NCBI GenBank assembly: GCA_035456205.1
Contig: DATIDQ010000147.1
Location: forward strand, 1-5,195
Direction of reading: 5' to 3'
Length of the DNA: 5,195 nt
Origin: UBA7239 sp035456205
GTDB taxonomy: Bacteria > Pseudomonadota > Gammaproteobacteria > Pseudomonadales > UBA7239
Shown: one piece after another, positions 1 through 5,195 of the stretch
Layout of the letters: each line of letters opens with the position of its first letter
Numbering within the stretch: the first letter of the stretch is position 1
Notes under the pieces: model-generated
What the model saw: the letters and a program-made list of their open reading frames with translations, nothing else
Database searches by the model: none
Told to the model about the DNA's origin: nothing
Made by a program: the position numbers and the translations under genes

Positions 1-602
1 CCCAGCTGGCTGTAATGTGATAGCTGTTTGAAATAATCTGCCTGTTTTCTGGCGCTGCCAACACTTTGTACTACGAACGCAGCAGGTAATGGGTCATTCA
101 ACACATAAGCCAGCAACACAATGTCTGGTTGATACTCGCGAACACGGGTTTTGTACAACTCAAGTTCTGCTATGGTGCTGTAACCATTCACTGCAAAATT
201 CAGTACTTCAACTTTATGCCCGTCTGTATTGAGCTGCTTTTCCAATAGGCGCGCAAATGTCTGCTCCAGCGGTACGCTGTAACCGTAGGCAACCGAATCG
301 CCCAGAATAGCAATGCGCAAGGTGCCAGATGTTTTTTGTGCTGGAAAATCTGCGCCGCGAAAGCCTTCTCTGTTGATGTTGGGATCATTGCGATCAAATT
401 CCATAAATAGTACGGGATTTTTACTTTTGACCAGTTTTGCATTGACATTTTTATTTGCCGTATCACCTTTGTCGATTTGTTTTTTGCTGAATACCGGCAG
501 TATTTCATTGTGTTGTAAAACCCTGATTCCTCCTTCACATACAAGCAGTATGAGTAGCAGGGATAGCAGGCTGATGATGGTGTTGGTTAACAGGTTGCGC
601 AT
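1..602 (-). CDS. SGNH/GDSL-type hydrolase with N-terminal membrane anchor (3' end missing)
   Basis: This minus-strand reading frame starts with ATG at 602-600 and stays open to the left edge (200 codons seen, C-terminus absent). Residues 1-22 are a short basic start (MRN) followed by a Leu/Ile-rich hydrophobic helix, so the protein is probably anchored in the inner membrane and faces the periplasm. A Cys at 22 follows LLV, a poor lipobox, so a lipoprotein is less likely. The SGNH blocks then follow in order: ILGDS at 99-103 with nucleophile Ser103, the block II Gly at 140 in VNGYS, and block III Asn169 in VLND. Block III usually reads GxND; here the Gly is Val167. The block V Asp-x-x-His lies outside the window. 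Family members are esterases, lipases or carbohydrate acyl-esterases; the substrate cannot be told. In-frame stop TAA lies a few codons upstream of the ATG, and no good Shine-Dalgarno is seen. The gene is divergent from fadBA. Confidence 0.85.
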   Translation of the reverse strand, partial: MRNLLTNTIISLLSLLLILLVCEGGIRVLQHNEILPVFSKKQIDKGDTANKNVNAKLVKSKNPVLFMEFDRNDPNINREGFRGADFPAQKTSGTLRIAILGDSVAYGYSVPLEQTFARLLEKQLNTDGHKVEVLNFAVNGYSTIAELELYKTRVREYQPDIVLLAYVLNDPLPAAFVVQSVGSARKQADYFKQLSHYSQL

Positions 603-639
603 GGCTGGGTGGCGGGGCGGTTGTTATACATTGGGCTAG

Positions 640-650
640 ACTGTAACAGT
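640..650. promoter_or_regulatory. Perfect 11-base palindrome ACTGTAACAGT, candidate operator
   Basis: ACTGT and ACAGT are perfect inverted copies around a single central A at 645. The site sits in the divergent intergenic region, where a -35 element of the SGNH promoter would fall and about 80 bases before the fadB start. A second looser inverted pair follows directly: GTTTT at 651-655 and AAAAC at 665-669, separated by nine bases. Short palindromes like these suit dimeric regulators such as the TetR or GntR families that control fad genes in proteobacteria, but neither matches a site I know and an 11-base palindrome can arise by chance. Confidence 0.25.
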
Positions 651-717
651 GTTTTCGGGCTGGCAAAACCGCTATCCTTACATTTTTCCCAGCAGTGCTT
701 TTACGCGGTGCTTACAC

Positions 718-723
718 AGAGGG
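718..723 (+). promoter_or_regulatory. Ribosome binding site of fadB
   Basis: AGAGGG lies six bases before the ATG at 730. This spacing is normal and decides the start of fadB, because the frame stays open upstream to a GTG at 649 that would add 27 residues not found in FadB proteins. Confidence 0.7.
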
Positions 724-729
724 CAGGCA

Positions 730-2880
730 ATGATTTACCAGGGTAATGCAATCAAGGTTTCGCAACAGGCAGACGGTATCGCAGAGCTGCAATTTGATCT
801 GGCAGGCGAATCCATCAATAAATTCAATGTCGCAACGCTGGATGAACTTGCTCTGGCTTTGGCTGCATTAGGCAATGTTGCGGGTGTGAAGGGACTGGTA
901 TTGACCAGTGCCAAACCGGTTTTCATTGTGGGTGCGGATATCACTGAATTCACCGGTGTGTTTGCACTGGGTGATGAAGCTATTGCCAGCTATCTCGGCC
1001 GTGCGAATACCATCTTCAGCCAGATCGAGGATTTGCCTTACCCGACAGTCGCCGCCATCAATGGCTATGCATTGGGTGGTGGGCTAGAGGTGTGTCTGGC
1101 TTGTGATTTCCGCGTGATGAGCGATGCAGCAAAAATCGGCTTGCCAGAAACCAAGTTGGGCATCATCCCCGGTTTTGGTGGCACGGTGCGTTTGCCGCGC
1201 CTGATTGGTGTGGATAACGCGATTGAGTGGATTGCCGGCGCTGGCGAACAAAAACCGGCTACCGCACTGGAATTAGGTGCGGTAGATGCGGTTGTGAGTG
1301 GCGAATTATTGCGCGAAGCCGCATTTGATCTGTGTATGCAAGCTGCAAATGGTGTATTTGATATCAAGGCGCGTCGCACAGAAAGAACTGGCCCACTGGC
1401 GCTCGATGATATTGAAATGCTGATGGCATTCACCACGGGAAAATCTGTGGTGGCAGCACAAGCCGGTAAAAACTTTCCTGCGCCGATGGCTGCTGTGAAT
1501 GCAATGGAAAAAGCGGGGAAATCTGGACGTGCTGATGCATTAGTTATTGAGACAACTGCGTTTTTATCGGTGGCCCGCACGCCGCAAGCGCAGGCATTGA
1601 TCGGGATTTTTCTCAGTGACCAGGCATTGGCAAAAACCGCAAAAAGCTGGGAGAAAAAAGCCAGTAAGAAAGTGGCGCATGCTGCAGTACTGGGTGCTGG
1701 CATTATGGGTGGCGGTATTGCCTACCAGTCTGCTTACAAAGGCACGCCGATTGTGATGAAAGATATTGCGCAGGCCGGTCTTGATCTCGGTTTGGCAGAA
1801 GCCAATAAATTGTTGACCAAGCAAGTGGAAAAAGGCCGCATGAAACCGGCAGTGATGGGTGAGACGCTGAACCGTATTGTACCGACCCTGACCTATGATC
1901 TGCTCAAGACAGTGGATATTGTTGTCGAGGCTGTTGTTGAAAATCCAAAAGTAAAACAATCTGTCTTGGCCGAAGTGGAAAAATATGTACCGGACGATGC
2001 AATAGTCGCCTCAAACACCTCCACCATTTCCATTTCATTTCTTGCCGACAGTTTGCAGCGCCCACAAAATTTCTGCGGTATGCACTTTTTTAATCCTGTA
2101 CATGCCATGCCTTTGGTGGAAGTGATCCGCGGTAAGAAAACATCTGATGAAGCGATTGCCCGCACGGTGGCGTATGCCAATGCCATGGGCAAGAAAGCGA
2201 TTGTGGTAAATGATTGCCCGGGTTTTCTCGTCAACCGTGTGTTGTTCCCATACTTTGCCGGTTTTGTGCAACTGGTAAAAGACGGCGCTGATTTCCAGCA
2301 GATTGATAGCGTGATGGAAAAATGGGGTTGGCCGATGGGGCCTGCTTTCCTGTGTGATGTCGTGGGTATTGATACCTGTGTGCATGCAGCTCAGGTTCTT
2401 GCAGAAGGCTTCCCGGACCGGATGAACGCAGGCTTCAAGACTGCGCTGGAAATTATGTATGAGAATAAACGTCTCGGCCAGAAAAACAGTATCGGTTTCT
2501 ATAATCACGAAAAAGATAAGCGAGGCAAACCGGTAAAAGTGGCAACAGACGAGGTGTATGCATTGCTGGCGCCGCATGTTGCAGCGCGCAAAGAGTTTTC
2601 TGAGGATGAAATTGTTGCCCGCATGATGGTGCCAATGTGTACCGAAATGGCGCGCTGTCTGGATGAGAAAATTGTCGAGACTGCAGTAGATGCGGATATG
2701 TCGCTGATCTACGGTCTGGGTTTTCCGGTATTCCGCGGTGGAGTGTGTCGCTGGATGGATGCTATCGGTATGAAAGCATTTGTTGACATGGCCGATCGTT
2801 ATTCTGCACTCGGTAAGTTATACGAGCCGACAGCCAGCCAGCGCGCTATGGCAGCAGCTGACCAGAAATATTTTGCATAA
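730..2880 (+). CDS. fadB: Fatty acid oxidation complex subunit alpha (enoyl-CoA hydratase / 3-hydroxyacyl-CoA dehydrogenase)
   Basis: FadB is the cytoplasmic multifunctional alpha subunit of aerobic beta-oxidation. It hydrates trans-2-enoyl-CoA to L-3-hydroxyacyl-CoA and oxidises that with NAD+; family members also have enoyl-CoA isomerase and 3-hydroxyacyl-CoA epimerase activity. The 716 residues match the usual length of about 715-729. Residues 1-190 form the crotonase domain, with the IVGAD oxyanion segment at 66-70, GGGLE ending in catalytic Glu120, and GLPE ending in catalytic Glu140. The NAD-binding Rossmann domain starts near 315 with GAGIMGGG at 322-329. The dehydrogenase active site has His452 in GMHFFNPV, with Glu464 as its likely partner, and the NDCPGFLVNR segment at 494-503. 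The C-terminal dehydrogenase domains cover about 500-716. Compared with E. coli and Pseudomonas FadB as remembered, the usual His-His after GIDT reads Cys550-Val551-His552. The ATG at 730 is chosen for its ribosome binding site and because MIYQG aligns with the family start. fadA follows after 12 bases, so the two are co-transcribed. Confidence 0.98.
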   Translation: MIYQGNAIKVSQQADGIAELQFDLAGESINKFNVATLDELALALAALGNVAGVKGLVLTSAKPVFIVGADITEFTGVFALGDEAIASYLGRANTIFSQIEDLPYPTVAAINGYALGGGLEVCLACDFRVMSDAAKIGLPETKLGIIPGFGGTVRLPRLIGVDNAIEWIAGAGEQKPATALELGAVDAVVSGELLREAAFDLCMQAANGVFDIKARRTERTGPLALDDIEMLMAFTTGKSVVAAQAGKNFPAPMAAVNAMEKAGKSGRADALVIETTAFLSVARTPQAQALIGIFLSDQALAKTAKSWEKKASKKVAHAAVLGAGIMGGGIAYQSAYKGTPIVMKDIAQAGLDLGLAEANKLLTKQVEKGRMKPAVMGETLNRIVPTLTYDLLKTVDIVVEAVVENPKVKQSVLAEVEKYVPDDAIVASNTSTISISFLADSLQRPQNFCGMHFFNPVHAMPLVEVIRGKKTSDEAIARTVAYANAMGKKAIVVNDCPGFLVNRVLFPYFAGFVQLVKDGADFQQIDSVMEKWGWPMGPAFLCDVVGIDTCVHAAQVLAEGFPDRMNAGFKTALEIMYENKRLGQKNSIGFYNHEKDKRGKPVKVATDEVYALLAPHVAARKEFSEDEIVARMMVPMCTEMARCLDEKIVETAVDADMSLIYGLGFPVFRGGVCRWMDAIGMKAFVDMADRYSALGKLYEPTASQRAMAAADQKYFA

Positions 2881-2892
2881 GGGGCGAGAGAG

Positions 2893-4092
2893 ATGAGTTC
2901 AATTAAACCAGGTTCCGCTCTGAATCCACGTGATGCAGTGATTGTCGATTTTGCCCGCACGCCGATGGCGCGTTCAAAAGATGGTTCATTCCGCTTTCGT
3001 CGTGGCGATAATATTTCTGCTGAATTGATCAATAAGTTACTCGATAGAAATCCACAACTGGATCCAGCAACCATTGATGATGTGATCTGGGGTTGTGTAA
3101 ACCAGACGAAAGAGCAAGGTTGGAACGTCGGCCGTATGATCAGCATGGTCACGCGTATTCCTTTTACTGTGCCTGCGCAAACCATCAACCGTTTGTGTGG
3201 TTCATCCATGTCGGCTTTGCATGTCGCAGCAGCCAATATTGCCAGTGATAATGGCGATATTTTCCTGATCGGTGGTGTTGAGCACATGGGGCATGTGCCG
3301 ATGGATTATGGTCTGGAGCCAAATCCGCAAGCCAGCAAAAAACTGGCAAAAGCAGCGGGCATGATGGGGCTGACGGCTGAGTATCTTGCAATCCTGCACA
3401 ACATTACCCGTGAACAGCAGGATGCATTTGCCATGCGTTCACATTCGCGTGCTGCTGCTGCTCGTGCGAACGGGAGTTTTGATCGTGAAATTATTGCGAT
3501 TGAAGGTCACGATACGGCTGGCCGCAAAATATTACTGACGCAAGATGAAACGATTCGCGTGGATACCACGATGGAATCACTCGCCAAACTGAAACCGGCA
3601 TTCAATCCAAAAGGCGGAACAGTCACTGCGGCAACCGCTTCACAAATTACTGACGGCGCTTCAGCCATGTTAGTCATGGCAGCTGAAACTGCACAGAAAT
3701 TGGGATTGAAACCGCGAGCGCGTGTTATCGGTATGGCGGTGGCGGGTGTTGATCCCTCCATCATGGGCTATGGTCCTGTGCCTTCAACCGAAAAATTGCT
3801 GCAGCGTGCAGGTTTGACGCTCAATGATATTGATTACATCGAGCTCAATGAAGCGTTTGCCGCACAGTCACTGGCTGTATTGAAAGGGCTTGGTCTGGCA
3901 GATAACTTTGATAGCAAAGTAAATATCCATGGCGGTGCTATTGCACTCGGTCATCCATTAGGTTGTTCCGGCTCGCGTATTACCGGCACGCTGTTGCATG
4001 TGTTGGAACAAAAAGACGCTACGCTCGGTCTTGCAACCATGTGTATTGGTCTGGGGCAGGGTATTTCAACGGTAATTGAACGCTTGCGCTAA
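2893..4092 (+). CDS. fadA: 3-ketoacyl-CoA thiolase, fatty acid oxidation complex subunit beta
   Basis: FadA carries out the last step of the beta-oxidation cycle: it cleaves 3-ketoacyl-CoA with free CoA to give acetyl-CoA and an acyl-CoA two carbons shorter. It acts in the cytoplasm as the beta subunit bound to FadB. The 399 residues are slightly longer than the usual 387-391; the extra length is mostly at the N-terminus, before the conserved NPRDAVIVDFARTP at 11-24. The thiolase catalytic set is complete: nucleophile Cys102 in RLCGSSMSALH, the NEAF loop at 319-322, His354 in GGAIALGHPLGCSG, and Cys384 in the C-terminal CIGLGQG. One small oddity is AATAS at 246-250, where FadA proteins usually have AGTSS, so the conserved Gly is Ala247. 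The ATG at 2893 follows a purine-rich but imperfect ribosome binding site (GCGAGAGAG, 2884-2892) immediately before it. The next upstream in-frame codons lead quickly into fadB, and the next internal Met (25) would cut into the fold. Confidence 0.98.
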   Translation: MSSIKPGSALNPRDAVIVDFARTPMARSKDGSFRFRRGDNISAELINKLLDRNPQLDPATIDDVIWGCVNQTKEQGWNVGRMISMVTRIPFTVPAQTINRLCGSSMSALHVAAANIASDNGDIFLIGGVEHMGHVPMDYGLEPNPQASKKLAKAAGMMGLTAEYLAILHNITREQQDAFAMRSHSRAAAARANGSFDREIIAIEGHDTAGRKILLTQDETIRVDTTMESLAKLKPAFNPKGGTVTAATASQITDGASAMLVMAAETAQKLGLKPRARVIGMAVAGVDPSIMGYGPVPSTEKLLQRAGLTLNDIDYIELNEAFAAQSLAVLKGLGLADNFDSKVNIHGGAIALGHPLGCSGSRITGTLLHVLEQKDATLGLATMCIGLGQGISTVIERLR

Positions 4093-4104
4093 TTTGGATA
4101 TAAA
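4076..4104 (+). promoter_or_regulatory. Candidate sigma70 promoter spanning the fadA end, for the downstream cupin gene
   Basis: TTGAAC at 4076-4081 and TATAAA at 4099-4104 are separated by exactly 17 bases. They match the sigma70 -35 and -10 consensus at four and five of six positions. The -35 lies inside the last codons of fadA and the -10 in the 21-base gap. Transcription would be expected to start about seven bases after the -10, near 4111, almost on the ATG at 4114. No rho-independent terminator is visible after fadA, so read-through from the fad operon is also possible. The call is a pattern match only. Confidence 0.4.
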
Positions 4105-4113
4105 AATTACTGC

Positions 4114-5195
4114 ATGAAAATTGTCGACCTGCCATTTGAGCAATATTATCTTCCCGGTAAACCAGTTTTGCCGTTGAAGGCAGTGTGTGAACTGTTGGTT
4201 GGTGGTGAAGTGCGGCGCGCCTGTATCAGCGATCAATGCGATGCGATGCAAATATTGTTCGAACAGGGCAATGGTGTAGAACATATCGCTGCTACTTTGA
4301 ATATTGCGGTGATAGATTTTTCTGCACCGTTTCGTCTACAGCCAGTGCATATTCCAAAACCGTGGGGGCAGGAAATCTGGTTCACGGGTATTGAAGCGCG
4401 CGGTGTATCGCAAGTGATCAGTGAAACGGGAACGACACCGCTGTCCTGGGTGATTGCTCTGGATCGTCAACGGATACTCGGTGCGCATAAGCAACCCAAT
4501 TTGCTCAAGATTCTTGATCCATTGCCGGATGAAGTATTTGGTGATCTGTATTTTGAATTGCACGAAAAAAAGCGCGAAGTGTATATCGTCACGCACATTG
4601 ACAGGCATGCCTGGCCTGACGGTGTGGGTGCCATACGTTATGGATTTTCATCTGAAAAACTGAAAGAGTTTGCGGATGAAGCGGTTTTTCTTGTGGCCTA
4701 TCGTGATGCGGTACGACATTATCAGTCAGTGCGTCGTGAGCTTGATAAATTGATGGATGAGTTGCGTGAGCGTGATGGTGTGGAGTTGCTTGCGCCTGTT
4801 GCTGCTGCGCAAACCCAACGCTGGCTGGAAGAATTGCCGCGAGGCTTGCGTGTTCAGGAAGAATCTTTACGCGAGAGGATGGAATCGTTTACCGCTTTGC
4901 GTAAATTGCGGGTTGGTGATGTGTTGGCTGTGCCATTACGCACACCTCACGCCTTGCAGCATGGAGTACGCACGGTAGAGTTTCAAACACCGGTGTATGA
5001 ACGAAAAATACTGTCATTTGCACAAAAAGTGTTGACGCAAGATCATTGGGATACCGATGAGGCGTTGGAACTGGCGCAATTGCAAACACCAGAAGATGTC
5101 GCATTCCCCGTATTGCAGGATTCGGATGGTGTGAAAATCGAACAGATTGTGCAGTTTGACGATTTCACCGTGCAACGCATCTATCTTGCAGCGTC
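4114..5195 (+). CDS. Cupin-fold protein related to class I phosphomannose isomerase (3' end missing)
   Basis: The frame runs open from ATG 4114 to the right edge (360 full codons). I do not recognise a characterised family. The fold is suggested by the class I phosphomannose isomerase metal-site pattern: PKPWGQEIW at 81-89, then LLKILDPL at 130-137, ELH at 148-150 (where ManA has QVH), Glu155 in KREVYIV, and GDVLAVPLRTPHAL at 268-281, which aligns gap-free with the PMI block GDFFYVPSGTLHAL and gives His279. The probable ligands are Glu148, His150, Glu155 and His279. About 110 mostly helical residues separate Glu155 from the last cupin block, as the helical insert does in PMI. Against a true ManA are the Gln-to-Glu change and the loss of the 20-35 residue loop between His and Glu (here four residues). 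Residues 1-75 are of unknown nature. No Shine-Dalgarno precedes the ATG beyond GGA 15 bases away, but no other start exists between it and the in-frame fadA stop. The gene is co-directional with fadBA. A sugar-phosphate isomerase or another metal cupin enzyme are both possible. Confidence 0.7.
   Translation, partial: MKIVDLPFEQYYLPGKPVLPLKAVCELLVGGEVRRACISDQCDAMQILFEQGNGVEHIAATLNIAVIDFSAPFRLQPVHIPKPWGQEIWFTGIEARGVSQVISETGTTPLSWVIALDRQRILGAHKQPNLLKILDPLPDEVFGDLYFELHEKKREVYIVTHIDRHAWPDGVGAIRYGFSSEKLKEFADEAVFLVAYRDAVRHYQSVRRELDKLMDELRERDGVELLAPVAAAQTQRWLEELPRGLRVQEESLRERMESFTALRKLRVGDVLAVPLRTPHALQHGVRTVEFQTPVYERKILSFAQKVLTQDHWDTDEALELAQLQTPEDVAFPVLQDSDGVKIEQIVQFDDFTVQRIYLAA

Larger units (their letters stand above)
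603..729. promoter_or_regulatory. Divergent intergenic region between the SGNH gene and fadB
   Basis: These 127 bases separate two genes transcribed away from each other, so they must hold the start signals for both unless transcription comes from further away. On the minus strand, TATAAC at 628-623 matches the sigma70 -10 consensus at five of six positions, 20 bases before the SGNH start codon, but no convincing -35 lies 16-18 bases upstream of it. For fadB the best I can find is TATCCT at 673-678 with a very poor -35 (TGTTTT, 650-655). No copy of the Pseudomonas PsrA box (GAAAC-N4-GTTTC type) or the E. coli FadR site is recognisable. The assignment of promoters rests mainly on gene orientation. 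Confidence 0.4.

Noticed and set aside
200..544. A 114-residue minus-strand reading frame
   Set aside because: It is out of frame with the SGNH hydrolase on the same strand, whose frame encodes the GDS, Gly and Asn motifs over the same bases.
313..639. A 108-residue plus-strand reading frame
   Set aside because: It lies antisense to the SGNH gene, covers its hydrophobic anchor, and resembles no known protein.
649..729. An N-terminal extension of 27 residues on FadB from a GTG at 649
   Set aside because: The extension has no match to the family, has no ribosome binding site seen before it, and overlaps the likely control region. The ATG at 730 has a good Shine-Dalgarno and aligns with known FadB starts.
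1065..2577. Long antisense reading frames opposite fadB (up to 212 residues)
   Set aside because: Low-stop antisense frames are common opposite biased coding sequence. Their translations are Ala/Ser-rich with no domain or start signal.
4093..4113. A terminator between fadA and the cupin gene
   Set aside because: The 21 bases contain no GC-rich stem followed by a T run.
4336..4608. A 90-residue minus-strand frame and small plus-strand frames (4454-4663, 4757-4978) in the last kilobase
   Set aside because: All overlap the cupin gene, whose frame is open for 360 codons and carries the conserved PMI-type motifs.

Overview
This window looks like ordinary chromosome from a gammaproteobacterium. 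The evidence is the fadB-fadA gene order and two proteins that closely resemble, from memory, the FadB and FadA of Pseudomonas and related genera. Base composition looks near 50% GC by eye, which would fit a Cellvibrionales/Pseudomonadales-type genome, but the genus cannot be fixed from this sequence. No tRNA, rRNA, insertion sequence, CRISPR array or phage gene is visible.

Layout. Positions 1-602 (minus strand) hold the N-terminal 200 codons of a membrane-anchored SGNH/GDSL-type hydrolase, cut by the left edge. Positions 603-729 are a divergent intergenic region with two small inverted repeats and a weak minus-strand -10 box. Positions 730-2880 encode FadB, the alpha subunit of the aerobic fatty acid oxidation complex. 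After a 12-base gap, positions 2893-4092 encode FadA, the 3-ketoacyl-CoA thiolase beta subunit. After 21 more bases, positions 4114-5195 hold the first 360 codons of a protein that carries the cupin metal-site pattern of class I phosphomannose isomerases but is clearly not a standard ManA. It runs off the right edge.

How the genes work together. FadB and FadA form the alpha2beta2 beta-oxidation complex: FadB hydrates trans-2-enoyl-CoA and oxidises the 3-hydroxyacyl-CoA, and FadA cleaves the 3-ketoacyl-CoA to acetyl-CoA and a shortened acyl-CoA. The cupin gene follows in the same direction and could be read from the fad transcript. It also has its own promoter-like sequence in the fadA/cupin junction and no clear ribosome binding site. 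The SGNH gene is transcribed away from the operon and a functional link to it is only speculative.

I see no dramatic new system. The points most worth a second look are the uncharacterised PMI-like cupin next to fadBA, its possible leaderless promoter, and the inverted repeats upstream of fadB.
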